From assembly GCA_023374045.1 (NCBI GenBank), contig CM041778.1, forward strand, positions 366,394,831 through 366,458,830: a DNA stretch of 64,000 nt. Reading direction: 5' to 3'. The notes below the pieces were generated by a model, which worked only from the letters and a program-made list of their open reading frames with translations, was not told where the DNA came from and did not search any database. The translations under genes and the position numbers were made by a program. The stretch is from Limonium bicolor. Its lineage: Eukaryota > Streptophyta > Magnoliopsida > Caryophyllales > Plumbaginaceae. This document shows, piece by piece, positions 10,742 through 23,554 of the stretch (the first letter of the stretch is position 1; each line of letters begins with the position of its first letter).

Positions 10742-12360
10742 CTTGGCTTTTCCTTTTCATAATTAGAAAGAAGCCTCATCAGGTGCTCCCTCTCATATTG
10801 AAGTTCGTGCTCACGGATCCTTGAAGAAGTCTCAAGTTGGCTACCTTTCTTTTCAAAGCTTCAATAAGCATAGCCCATCCTTGATGAAGATGGTGAATTT
10901 TAGGGGCCTCAATCACATTCACCTCCCTAAAATCTTCTTCGACACTTTCTCTCACGAAGATAGCCTTGAGTTCTCTTTCGGGTTACGCATTGGTTGACTA
11001 GGAAAAGTGTCAGGAGGCCTTTGGGCATGCTGTTGAGAAATCCACTCAAGCTGTCCCTCAATTCTCTTGTTGGTGGCCTCTTGACTAGCCTTGAATGAGT
11101 CAAACTCTGCTACCTTAGTTTGCACAACCAAGACAAGATTCTTTATCATGTCTCTCAACTCCGTATTTGGATATATAAGGAGAGGAGGGGTTGTTATTGC
11201 TGAAAGACCGGAGGTGCTCCTTGTGTTCGGTAACCCATTAATGGGTTGGACATTTAAGACGACCCTTGTGACCGATATCCCATGGGATTGTTGGAAGCAT
11301 TGCTAGATCCCCCTTGGGTTTGGTCATTACCTCTCCATGAGTAGTTTGGATGGTTCCTTCATGGGAGGTTTTGTAGGTTGCAGTTGTATCCGAGGCGGTT
11401 GCCTACAATGTTTACGTCCTCATGTGGGTCGGCGTAAGCTTTGCCTTCACAAAAGTGGGTCTCGTGAGGACCTGCAAAAATTGTACACCCCTCTTGAATT
11501 GAAGTTGAAGCTGAAGCAGATGATGAAGAAGCTATAAATTTTGTTGTTTCTTTTTGAGCTATAGCTAGCTTCTCCACCATTTTTATGAGTGAAGATAATT
11601 GAGCCGAAAGATGGTCGGTGGGCTCAACGTGAAGGAGACCCGCTGCTCATGGTGCTCTTCCCCTTCGGTTTAGACCATTGCCTTGTGTTACTAGTCATCA
11701 CCTCTAGGAGGTCCATCCCATCTTGAGGTGACTTAGTCATGAAGCTCCCTCCAGTTGAGGAGTTCACAAGGAATCTATTCGAGTTGTTGAGACTGTTGAA
11801 AAATGATAAGCACAAGGATTGGTCATCCAAGCCGTGGTGGGAGCAATTCATCAACATGTCTTTGAATCTGTCCCATGCGTCGTATAACGTCTCTCCCGGC
11901 TCTTGGTAAAAGGTGTTGATCTCTCCAGTCAATTTCCTCGTTCTACTTGTGGGGTAATACTTGGCAAGAAATTTTTGAGCCATTTGTGCCCAAGTGTGGA
12001 TTAAACTTGACGGTAAGCTCCTATACCATTTTGATGCAGCGTCTCACAATGAGTGAGGGAAGAGCTGCAAGCGTATCCTCTCATTGACTCTACCAGCATT
12101 ACCAAATGAGTTACAAAAGTTGAGGAAGAACACTTAGGTGATTGGGAGCTTCATCGGGATTTGCTCTGCTGAATTTTCCTAAGTCTCGGACAGAGGTGAA
12201 GTAGTGGGTCTTGAATACCCATTGTCCAGCCTCTTGAAGCGTCAACTCTGGTAGGACTATGGCTGAAGGTCTCCCTTCAGTGTCCGGCTGGTTGTAGTCT
12301 TTGAAAGCCATTTGTTGTGGGTTCCCGTTATCTTCTATCCCTGGTTCTTTATCAGCCATG
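10742..12360 (-). pseudogene. Athila-like gag
   Basis: Read on the minus strand in several frames. It begins 'MADKEPGIEDNGNPQQMAF' (12359). The capsid-like core at 11983-11624 has 'AQKFLAKYYPTSRTRKL', 'GETLYDAWDRFKDMLMNC' and 'HHGLDD', strongly like plant Athila/Tat Gag. A degenerate zinc-knuckle-like block ('GCTIFAGPHETHFC') follows near 11490, and a helical segment with 'FDSFKASQEATNKRIEGQL' near 11090. Gag packages element RNA. Frame changes near 12110, 11620 and 11360 leave it non-coding. Confidence 0.75.
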
Positions 12361-12635
12361 ATTAGATTTTTTAAAGTCTGGATGGGTCACAACAAAGAAC
12401 GCTCGAGTTCGGGTCTCGGAATAACAAGTGGAGATCCCTTGGCTCGGGTGTTTGGCATACACCAAGAAAACAGAAGGTACCGAAACCACACCAAAACCAA
12501 ATGATCTTAAGTAATAGGAAAATCAAGAACAAAGAAAAACAACTAAACACACAATTAACAAAAAAAACAAGATAAAAACACTAAATACACACAAATAAAA
12601 TTCCGAAACTGGGGAAATGATAGAAACTATCAATC

Positions 12636-12653
12636 TCCCTGGCAACGGAGCCA
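12636..12653 (-). other. Athila-type primer-binding site
   Basis: On the minus strand this reads TGGCTCCGTTGCCAGGGA, six bases from the LTR end. It differs at two positions from the TGGCGCCGTTGCCGGGGA known from Athila elements. Confidence 0.75.
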
Positions 12654-12659
12654 TAAACT

Positions 12660-14030
12660 TGTTGGGAAAGTTACAAACATAAGTAATTAAACCTAGCTAA
12701 ACGGGCAAGTGCACCCAATTCGTTGCAATATAACAAGTTTCGTATCCACAAGGAAATTGGTTTCTAAATCCCAAGCTTCAGTATTTTATTAAAACACAAA
12801 TAAAAATAGTAAACGGGGGTTTAGCCGGATGCAAGATTGGTTGTTTGTCAATGGAAAAGCAATAAAACAGTAAATTGTTTGTTTGATGGAATGGGTAGAA
12901 GAATACCCTATGATAGTGGGGAATCACCTAATTCACTCAAAGAATCTCATAACCATAACTCATTATCTCATTGTCTATTAGAGTTTAATTCATGAATCCC
13001 CAAATCATGGGAAACCCAATTCTTACCTAATTAGTCAAACCCTTTAATAAGGAGGTTTAAGTCACTAAGTAGCATTAAGCTAACACTCTTAAATAAAAGC
13101 CCTAAGATTTTACCCCCAAAATCAAGAGAGAAAAAGTTAGGGTTTATCCCCCTTTTAGTCAAATTCCAAACTCATGCTCAAATGTTGAATGGAACCACCA
13201 TAAATAGAATAAGAGATCAATTTAGAGCATTAATTGATATTGAAGGGAATAAAACAAGAGTATTAAATGAGTTAGGTTTCTAGCATTCAATGAGCAAAAA
13301 TAGGGTCAAGCCCCATCCTAGGATACAGATGGAACTACTCAGCATCCATTAATAAAGGAAAGAGAAGGGAAGAGGGAAAGTTAGCCATGGGAGGAGCTCT
13401 TGAGCTTCAATGGAGGTTGAATCTTCAATCTCTACTTCCGCTTTTTCTCCTCTTCTTTTCTCCCTTATTTTCGCCACTCTATCTCCTCTTTCTAGTTGGT
13501 ATCGTGGGTGTTGGAGAATGGGAAAGAATGCCCAAAATCCAGCTTTTCAAAACAAAAATCTGGGCAAATTTTCCGTCCGACTGACCCTACCAAGGCCGGT
13601 CTCGTGGGTCGGTTGGACTCTCATATGAGGGAAGCATGTGACATTTTTAAGCTCGACCGACCCTACCTAAGGTCGGTCCCAGGGTCATTCAATTCCGGTA
13701 AGGTGCAGGAGAGCTGGATAAGGTCGGACTGACCCTCCTAGGGTCGATCATAAGGTCGGTCGTGTCCAGAAAGCTCTTCTTTGGGCCGGAATTCTCCCGA
13801 TGCTTCCCGTTGGCTTGGCATCCTCCCTGAAGTGTTTGAATCATTGATGCATCCTCAAATTAAGCTTTCGAAATGTACTCACATAAGTATTTATTTATTC
13901 AAATATGTCAAAACTATAAGCTCACTAATAATCACAAAAGTACTCATAAAGTAGTAGTGAAATAAGTTATGCACAAAATAAAATGAAGGTGAATAATGAC
14001 CTTGAAATATCATTATTTCACCACTTATCA
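12660..14030 (-). repeat. Right LTR of element G (its 5' LTR)
   Basis: 1,371 bp, TGTTGGGAAA...CACTTATCA on the plus strand; the partner is 3250-4602. On the sense (minus) strand it precedes the primer site, so it is the 5' LTR. Confidence 0.9.
13570..13770. repeat. GC-rich palindromic array in the G right LTR
   Basis: Counterpart of the array at 4150-4345. Blocks of CGACTGACC / CGACCGACC face GGTCGGTT, GGTCGGTCC and AAGGTCGGTCG. Point differences between the two LTR arrays often fall inside the palindrome arms. Confidence 0.7.
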
Positions 14031-17000
14031 TATCTCTATAGTCACCTTTCGCATCACACGGTATTCTGCCTCAGTAGAAGACTAGGAGATGCAAGCCTAT
14101 TTCTTTGCCTTCCATGACATAGGAGAACCGCCCTAGAGTATGTAAAAGCCACTTACAGATCGTCGAGTAATTGTACAAGAGTCAAGTCCGAGTCACAAAA
14201 GACAATGAGATTTAAATCATAGCTATTGTTGAACAAAAGACCATGATTGATAGTGTCTTTGATGTATTGCAACACATGGAGAGTGTTAGAATAACAACTC
14301 TCACATGGTTCTTTCAGAAATTGGGATAAAAGCTGGACTGTAAAGCTCAAATCTGAATGGGTGTTAGTGAGGTAATTTAGCTTACCCACTAGTATGTGGT
14401 ATGACTCAATATCTGATAAAACAACTCCATCTTGAACAGATAATTTCTTTCCTAGTTCTACAGGACTAGTTATTGCCTTAGAACTAGTTAGATCGTACTC
14501 TGCAAGCAATTCCTAGGCAAATTTTCACTGGGTAACCATCAGACCTTATGTGTCTCATATAAACTCCATACAAAGGAAGTAATGAAGAATCTGTAAGTCT
14601 TTAGTCTTGAACTGTCGGTCCAACTAACTTTTCAGCCTGGTAAAGTCTCCATCGTCATTACCGTAGATCAATAAATCATCCTAATACACACCGGTACGAA
14701 TAACCATGTCATTCCTTTTTCTGGTAAAGAAGGAATTGTCATTACAAGAGCTCTTATATCCTTGTTCTTTGACAAAAATAATGAGTTTGGCATACCTATT
14801 TCTAGATGCCCAATTCAACCATACAAAGACTAGTGCAAGTGGCATACTTTTCATTGCTCACAATCTATACCCTTAGGCAGTTTCATTTACATTTTATCAT
14901 GGAAATCTTGGTGGAGAAAGCATTTTCCATGTCTAATAGCCAAATAGTTTAGTTTTGCTTAACTACGACAACAAGAAGAGCCCGGATTGTTGTCATGTTG
15001 ATAACGGGTGAAAATGTTTCCGTATAATCAATGTCATGCCTTTGGGTAAATCCTCAAAACAGTACTAGTCTTACCTAGTAGCGTTCCAAGGTTCCATCAT
15101 CCCGTAATTTAACTTTGTAAACCCACTTACAATTGATTGCCTTTTTCCATTTAGGCAGATCAGTGGTTTCCCATGTACCATTTCTCTCCAAAATATTAAG
15201 TTCTTGGAGCATAGAAAGACGCCAATTGGGATCTTTATCAGCTTCTTTGATTGTTGTGGGCTTAGAGATGTATCTCTTGTCACATTCAGTATCACAGGCA
15301 AAAGCATAAGAGGCAGTATACACCTTGTGAACTCCTTTGATATCGGTAAGATGGAATAGAAAGAGACTGGTTTAGATATTTCCACCAGAATCCGCCATCA
15401 ATCTACTGAACAATAAGCTAGTAAATTGTCTGCTGCTTTTGTTTTCAAAGTTGTTTCTTCAACAAAAAAATCATTTAGATGAGAAGGAGTCTTGTGATCC
15501 CTTGTCAATCTTCGAAGATTATTATTTTGACTAGCAGTGGGAGGCGGTGGAACTAATTGAGTATATGACAGTTCTACCTGCAACTGTCTTCAATAGGTCA
15601 CTTAATAGGAGACTCACCATCAACATGAGCTTTTGTAACATCAGTATTTATGATCACTTTTTGATCTTGTTATGTAGAGATAGGCTCATAAGTAGTTGGG
15701 ATTTTGTAAATTGGATCATCATCGACATGAATAGAGCATAGAGGAACAAGTAATCATGCTTTAGGATTTCATTTTTCCAGAATGGAAATTACGTTTTCAT
15801 AGAATATTATGTCTCGACTACACTTAGTTGTTGTCCTATCTCCATAACTTGTGGCCCTTATGGAGCTGGGTCCAAGATAGAAAAATCTATGAGCTCGTGG
15901 TTCAAATTTATGCTTATATGGCTTTACATTGGTGACATAGGCCAAACAACCAAAAGTCCTACACATTGTGTGGGTTGGCACATGGTTGTATAGCATCTCA
16001 TATGTTGTTTCTCCTTGTAAAACAACAAAAGGTATACTATTTATAACGTATGTGGCAAATAACACACTTTCTTTCAAAGCTTCTAAGGTATGTCGGATTG
16101 GAAGTAAACTGATCTTGCAGTCTCAAGAGTGTGTCAAAGATTTCTTTCAATGATTTCATTTTGTTGAGGAGTGTTAGGACAAGACTCCTCATAAGTGATT
16201 CCTCTTTAAGCAAAAAATTCCATATTCTCCTTTGAGGCTCCCAATTCATAAGCATTGTCAGATCTCACAACTTTTACGTCTCTTTCAAATTGTGTTTCTA
16301 TCATCAAAGTGAAATTTCAGGTCAGCTTAGCATCTTCCGATTTCCATTTCTTAAGAGACACCCATAAAAATCTAAAATACGAGAAACCATAATATACTCT
16401 CTTTACATGGTCCCTAAACATCAATATGGATCAAATCAAAACATTTTATCCCTTCGTTCGTGAAATCGAAAATGGAAGCTTGAGACCTTTGGCTTTATTA
16501 CAGGAATCACAAATAAGAATGTTTGAAACATCTTCTTCCTAATCAGACCAAGTTCTTGAAGTTAAAAAAAAAGACACATGGCCTAATTTGTAATGCCAGT
16601 ACATACTTTATCAACTGTAACAAGGTTGCAACTATTCTTTTGCTCCTTCATCTTTTCTTTCTACCGAAGAAAACTTTCCAAATATGTTACATCCAAGATA
16701 TTGAGCCTGTTTACCTCATGTGTAATCCGAGCTTCAATACTCAATTGTTGATCCAGCAACATACGCCAACGTTCATCAAAGATCAATCTACAACCAATTT
16801 GCCTGATACATTGTTGGCTGACAACAAACTATGCTCGAAACTTGATATAAATAGAGCATTATGTAGTTGACTTTTGCCCAAGCAAATATCTCCTTTAGTA
16901 CTGATCAATTATGTTCTTCTGTCTGGCATGGTAACACTGTGATCTCTCTCAAGAGATACCTCATTCCGATACAGTTCATGATTGTCACTAAGTTGATAAG

Positions 17001-17104
17001 TGGATCCCGTGTCCACAATCCACTTGCTGTCTGCAACTTATTACAAATCATATTAGCTACAAAGCATTTATGAATACTTAAATAAGAAATATCATTATTT
17101 GCAA
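14031..17104 (-). pseudogene. Copia pol relic (protease, integrase, RT, RNase H start)
   Basis: Reading the minus strand downward: protease near 17035-16960 ('WIVDTGSTYQLSDNHELY'); integrase C-terminal part near 16080-15770 ('SVLFATYVINSIPFV', 'FGCLAYVTNVKPYKHKF'); RT from about 15385 ('WRLSMLQELNILERNGTW', 'INCKWVYKVKLRDDGTLER'); RT YxDD near 14680, where the second residue is a stop; then 14509-14153 ('VGKLNYLTNTHSDLSFTVQ', 'LIVFCDSDL'); and the RNase H 'STEAEYRVMRKVT' at about 14085-14050, cut off at 14030. Multiple stops and shifts. gag is missing. Confidence 0.8.
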
Positions 17105-18020
17105 TGTAACAACCCAAAACCACCCTAGTTTTAAGACCGTCACACGTCGTGAACTTATTATCTAAGATACGCAAGACTATTCTAACGATACCCAATACTG
17201 AACAAATATCTCATATATTAAGTAAACTAGAGTTTACAAACGGGTCATACAACTTACAAAGTGGAAGCTACAAAAACATATGGGCCACAAAGCCAACAAT
17301 TCAAATACAAATTCTGGACTCAAAACTAAAAGATGAAGGCAGAGACCTCCAGCCAAATGCTAAAACCTGCAAATTAGATGGAGATAGGGGTGAGTAACCA
17401 CATCTCAGCAGGTGATAAAATTCATCAGTATGAGCATGCTCAAAACATTTTAAAGAACGTAATATACATATAAGTATGCGCTTAGCTAGTCAGAAACAAA
17501 ATCCAAAGCAGAAGCTCTTCAAAATAAATTAAAGTCTAAAGACATAGTAGAGCAAAGAAGAAGTCAAAATAGACAATTAACAACAGAAGGCATTTCAAAA
17601 ATCAGATGTCACATGAAGCTATCAGAAGTTCAGAAACAAAACCAGAAACAGAAACCATGATTCTTAGTGTTCACAAAAAGGAATGTTCTCAAATCAGAGC
17701 GGAAGTCAAACAGAGTGGTTTACAACAAATCACTTTCCAAACAGAAGCATAACTTTAGTCAATAACACTCATATACAGAAGGGAGAAAGCCCTATGGATC
17801 AAAGGATCCCACAACAACAAGGATAGAGATCCTTGTCAGACCCGTCGGTCGCTAATCATCCCAGGAAACCTGAGGAACAGGACGTCAAGCACAACATACT
17901 ACAGGATAAATCAACCCAGTCATCCATGTTTATAAGGATAACTCACTAAGTCCCAAAACAGAGGCTCACTTTCAGAATAGAAGTTCATAACGAAACTGAA
18001 GTCGTTGCCAAAAAAGAAGT
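17105..18020. mobile_element. Left part of long LTR-like element D
   Basis: It begins TGTAACAACCC, the kind of terminus seen in elements A and B, exactly where recognisable copia sequence stops. It is broken at 18020 by element C, whose duplication GAAGT (18016-18020 and 43205-43209) shows that D resumes at 43210. No ORF of note. Probably a solo LTR or LTR fragment of a long-LTR gypsy family (inference). Confidence 0.55.
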
Positions 18021-21000
18021 TGAAATACCCCTAACTAATAAATGATGAATAAAAGATCTAATAATGATATAATAAGGCTAAAATGTTCCTTAAAATTATT
18101 GAGGAACAATCCAAGACCACAAACAAGCAAAAATATGCTTTAAAACCACTTAGGGAAAAAATATGTTGTAAGAAACCTTAAGGATTGTGTGACCTCAATT
18201 AGGGTCCAAAGTGGATTTCTAAGCCTTATATAAGGTATGAAAAAGATAAAACCATTACCAAAGCAAACCAAACTCTAGAAAGAGTTAAAACATAAATTTG
18301 AGTCTTAAAACTCCTTAAGACACATTTTTATGAAAGTGTCTAGAAATTGACTTTGGGTGGTTAATTAGGCTTGTATACACATATATAACTTGTGTACTAT
18401 ATTTTATCACATTAGGAAGCCTAGTTCAAAGAAATCATAAAAATCATATATATATGACACCAATTTGTGAATAGTACCAAAATAGTGCCAAACAAAGCCT
18501 TAATCTCATAGCATAGTCAATGGTAAAACTCAAGCCCTAAAATATCTAATAAGAGGCGGTAAAAAAAGGGTGACTCGCTACTAAATCTTCTTCTCTTGAT
18601 AAGAGTAAAATAAGGAGGAAACTATTCATCACCTTACTTATCACTTAAGCTTTAACTATTTTGTTCTCTCCTCTCTCCAAGCTGCCAAGCACCTTCATCC
18701 TCTTCATCTTCTTCTTTCTTAATTTGTTCTTAAGCTGAAGAACACCAAGAACACCCATGGTGACTTGAACCCACACATCAAAATCCTTCCAAAATCTTCT
18801 CCTTTTTACCTTAAATCAAAGAGGAGAACTTTCTAAACGCTTTTCTTCCATAACTAAGCTCAAAATAAATATTTATTGGAGTTAAATTTTCAGAAATCAC
18901 TCATACAAGTAGCAATAAAGATCCTTCCAAGCTTAAGGTATAAAATGGTGCCTTAAGCTTCATCTTTTTCCTTTGATTTATTTTTGCCAAGAACAACCAA
19001 GTTCTTATACCCATTTTCTTTATATTTTCATGTTTTAAATGAAGGGTGTTCTATTTTCTCTTGTTGGGCAAAATTTCACCAAGGAATCATCTTCCAAAAG
19101 GATTTAAGGGTAAGTCATTTCTTAATGTTTCTAAGTGCTTAACGTGCCTTATATCCATAGATCTACGAGAAAGCTAAATCTCCTCTTATTTCCCTTTAGA
19201 TAGCCGAAAGTTTTGAAGAAAATCTCCCTTAGATCATCAAGGTAAAACTCACTTCCTTAAAGCTTTTTTCATCTTCAAGATTTCTTATCTTGTGTAACTT
19301 CTTAAAAGACCCTAACTTAAATATTTCTTCTTGTTAAAATTTGGACCGAATGGTTCTTTGAAACCCTATACTTTACCTTGACAGGGAGGTGGAAACAAGC
19401 TTGAAAAGTCAACCTTTGGAGGGTAAGTAATTTAGCCAAGTCTTAAGAACTCTTTAATAAAGTTTAAGCTTATGTTATGGGCAAAACTCTAACCTAGGCC
19501 TATTGTAAATATAGTGATGAGAAGAAGTGGTGATTAGAGTGGTTTTTGGAGCCTTAAACAAGTAAGTTAGCTTAAAACACATTTGTAAGCTTTAAAGTAA
19601 TTTATGTTGTTCAACTAATTAAGGATGAGAACATGGTGGTGGTAATGGGTTAATTTGTCCTAAAAATTATGGTACCATATTTGGCTAAGTTACCTAGGTG
19701 TATAATGACTTGAAATGTCATAATATAATTATAATAAAGGGGTGAAAAATGTAATTATCAAAAAGTTGGGTTGGAACATGGTAAAGTCGAGAGTTATTAT
19801 ATTATTATGGCCATTTTTATGTAATTTAATGCTAAGTTTGTGGTTTGTACTAAGGCCATGTATCTAGGCCATTTTATATGTTATTTAAGGCTTTTATTGC
19901 ATTAAAAGTTAAAGTTATGTTTAGTATAATTTACGGTGAGGTAATCTGGTGTTAAGGAGTTATTTGGTGAGTTTAAATCACCTAAAAGTGGTAAGGATAA
20001 AATACCTATGAATTAAGTAGTATTAGGTGGAGTTTAATGACATAAATAAGCTTTAAAAGTAATTATAAACTTAAGAGATGTTCTAGTGAACACATGGACT
20101 TAACTTAAGGGGTTAAGTGTAAATAATACTAATTGGGGGTGTCAAAGTGTGATAAGGCTGTTTGGGATTAGAGTGCAAAATATGACTTTTAGAAAAATTT
20201 AAAACTTAAATGAAAACTCTAGTAAAATTTGTGATCAAATTCATAATTACAAAAAATTATGGTCAAGGCACTATGTTGGAGGTCAACTTTGACTAGACTT
20301 AGGGTGTTGACCAAATTAGATGAGAGAAATAATTAAACTATGAATTTAATAAAGTTTAAGAGTTAAATGTAAGATTTATAAAAGTATTGGGGTTAATGTG
20401 TAAATTTAAAGAATTTGGGGCGGACTGGAATTTAAACAGACTAGGGTCTGTTCATAAATATTGGGATTTGTGGGGTTGAATTTGGAATTAAATTGATAAG
20501 ATTGTATAATATAAAGTTTAAAAGGATTAAATTTAAGGGTTGTAAACTAATGTGGGTCAATTTGTAAATAAGAAAGGTTTGGGATGAGAGATGTAAATCT
20601 GGACAGAAATGGTTGATGTTCGGCAATTATATGATATGGAGGAAAACCTTAGGTTAAAATTAAATAAAAGTAGAAATGTTATAATATAGTGGTAATATTA
20701 TAAAAGTTCGTGTGGAAAGAGTATACAATGCAAAAGTGTAGGGGTGGATGCAAAAATAATGAAAGTATGGATTTTAGTTTATGGTTGAAAATGTTATAAT
20801 GTTACATTTGTATAAAGTCTAAAAGGAATTAGGTGGGAACTAGTATAAAGTTAAGGAATATCATATTTCACATTACATAATGTGAGCATTTGGGAACTAG
20901 TGGAGTTATAAGATAAGGTTGGAAATTTAATAAAGTTTAGAGTTAATATAAATATGATATAACATTATACAATATTAAGAATATAGTCTTAATATTGGTT

Positions 21001-21409
21001 TCTGAAAAATAGCACAAATAAAGAGAATTAAGTGCTTCACATGAAATGATAAGGAATATCATTTATAAAATAAATTTTATAATTCATATAGACTTATATG
21101 AATATATGTAGTTTGAAGAATTATATAATATGATTGGGTAATCATATAAAGATAAGGTGTAGGATGATATAAAGTGGAGCATTCAAGTATAAAACATTAG
21201 ATATAAAGATCTAGTGTTAAGGTTATAAAGAATTGAATAAATAATGAATTATATAATTCAAGGGATTATATTATGAATTATATAAACATGTTGACTTGGA
21301 TACATTAACAAGTCAATCCAATTGACCAACTAAACTTAATTGACCAAAGAGGGTCAAGTTGACCAACTCATAACCTAAATGAGAGTTTGAAGTTTAATAA
21401 TACTATAAG

Positions 21410-22144
21410 TAGGGGTGGCAATTCGGGTTGATGGGTCGGGTTGAAGCTTACCCATACCCAATCGGATTAAAATTGTATTGACCCATACCCGACCCAAAAA
21501 ATAATCTGGTTACAAACTTTCAACCCATACCCAACCCATATAAAATCATTGGACCCCAAACCCGTTTAACCCGTTTAAATACAAATACTCTTGTTTTTTC
21601 TGTAGAATGATCAGTCATCCATAAATACGTACACATGATGGTCATTTATTTTGAATCATTGTGTACCGTTTTTCTAAATGTCAACATTCTGTTAAATGAG
21701 TCAATAATCTTAACTCATATCCATTATTTGCGTGGATGAAATAGTGTGAACGGTGGAGTTTGTGCAACTAATGATTGACATAGTATTTAGGTTTTCAAAC
21801 AAACAGTGAATGGAGGATATAGATGACCTAGAGAATGTATTCGAATTTATAAAATAATTATTTGTGTGGGCCTAAAAAAGTGATAGTTTTCCATTATACT
21901 AATGGTTATAGAACTAATATACAATATATACATATTTATTTATTTATTTATTTGTAATTAAATTAAGTAAACGGATCGGGTTAAATTCAGGTTTAGACCT
22001 TCAACCCATACCCGACCCATATATTTAATAGGTAACCCATACCTGACCTAAAAATTGAATGGGTCAATAATCTTAACCCATACCCGTAATTTACGGGTGG
22101 GGTTTAGGTCAGGTTATTGGGCTTGGTAAAAATTGTCACCCCTA
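21410..22144. mobile_element. hAT-like MITE
   Basis: Termini TAGGGGTGGCAATTC and, read inward from the right, TTAGGGGTGACAATTT form the inverted repeat known from plant hAT MITEs. Flanks are ACTATAAG and ACTATGAG, an 8-bp duplication with one change. The interior repeats ACCCATACCC-type motifs in both orientations. No transposase. Confidence 0.85.
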
Positions 22145-23554
22145 ACTATGAGGTCAATTATAACATATAGTAACAAACTATATTGTTATATATATACAGG
22201 AGTAATAACCTATGAATAAATGGGATACTATGTGGATTAAATTCTAAGTATTTAACCAGCACTACATGTTGTTGATAACAACAAGAAGATGATTTAACTA
22301 ATCCCGAACACAATCGAAAACCTGAGTGATAAGGACTAACCGACTAAGAGGTTAATTACCGGGGGGATTAGTGTTTATTCGGGAACTCCGAATTAACTCG
22401 AGATCATAGGAATTAACACTTAGTGTTACTCGTATATTCCAGATCTTAGTGCGTAGAGAACGGTTGCGGGGTAGCGGTCGCGGGGTCGGACGTCTACTCT
22501 TCCTTACTGAGCGACGGTGTACAGTATGTTACTGTGTGGTCTAAACATCCTGAGGGATTTCGTTGGGTTCAGAAGTTTGTATGTTTAATTGTGTAAGAGT
22601 GATATGTGCGATATATGCTTGTTTATGCGATTTACTTGCTCGACAGTCATACGTTATTTAACTGTGCGTGGACTTCTTAAGGACTAAAGTGATACCGATT
22701 ATCACTCGACTTAAGATACAAGCAAGATTAGAAAATATCATTACTTATTGAAGTACAATGAATATTATACAATCCTAATCAACCTAAGTAAAAGACTTAG
22801 GAAGAGATTTGTATTACCAATCTCTAAAGCAAAAAACTCGGACATGAATATGACCTAGACGATGTAACACTCCAATTCATAAAGCCATACTTATCTCATA
22901 AACCTCCATTCACTTATATTAACTTTGCAGCGGATTTCTTACAACATTTGGTGTTACCATTGTTAGTCACCCACTTGACCAACTAGGCATACTAAAATCT
23001 CCAAGATCTAGCTACGGTCTGATGGACCCGAATATACCGAACATTAGTACTTACAAGCCTTAACCAATTACATAACAATCTTACAATCTTCTTTCATCCT
23101 ATACAACTTACTAACACAAATTACCATACGAGAGTACATGCACAACTCGTAGATCACACTTAAACCCGTAATACATCTACCCCATCTTACTCTCAGGTCG
23201 ATCGCCTTCTGTTAATCACCTGCAAATAAACAGTTGCCCCCGAGGGGGTCAGCACCTTTGCTGGTATGATTCTCTTATAGCCCCAAGCTAAGAGGCTACG
23301 ACGACTAATTGTTGATAGCATGAAGTTGATTAGATGCACAACATAAATAGAAAGTGCAATAAACAACAAGCCACATATGAACACACATGGTTCACACACA
23401 AAGAACGACTTAAAAGCGTTCCCTTATTAGTGAGTTAGTCATTTAACTCCTTAAGTTTTTATTCCTCTTAATCTCAGTCCATTCTTATCTTACCTCAGTC
23501 CTATGTACCAACCTTCTTTAATTAGAATTGGTTGTACTTTATCTCAAACCTATC

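Larger units (their letters stand above)
3250..14030 (-). mobile_element. Athila-like Ty3/gypsy element (G), non-autonomous
   Basis: Two direct LTRs (3250-4602 and 12660-14030) enclose a minus-strand interior. It has a primer site of the type known from Athila (TGGCTCCGTTGCCAGGGA on the minus strand), a polypurine tract beside the left LTR, gag and a retropepsin region. Between protease and polypurine tract no RT, RNase H or integrase is seen. Instead there is an ORF resembling the putative plant transposon protein domain, split by a CACTA element. LTR ends are TG...CA. The 5-bp flanks on the minus strand are AGATA and AGCTG, a decayed duplication. The first 200 bp of the LTRs differ at roughly 5-10% by eye, so the insertion is old. 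Confidence 0.85.
2945..17104 (-). mobile_element. Degenerate Ty1/copia element (H), split by an Athila-like element
   Basis: Copia domains read on the minus strand from about 17050 down to 14031 (protease, integrase, RT, start of RNase H). RNase H resumes at 3249-2966 on the far side of the 10.8-kb gypsy insertion at 3250-14030. The reading frame on both sides matches one RNase H domain, which shows these are two halves of one older element. gag is not found; the 5' side stops where element D begins at 17105. No LTRs were identified. Many in-frame stops make it inactive. Confidence 0.75.
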
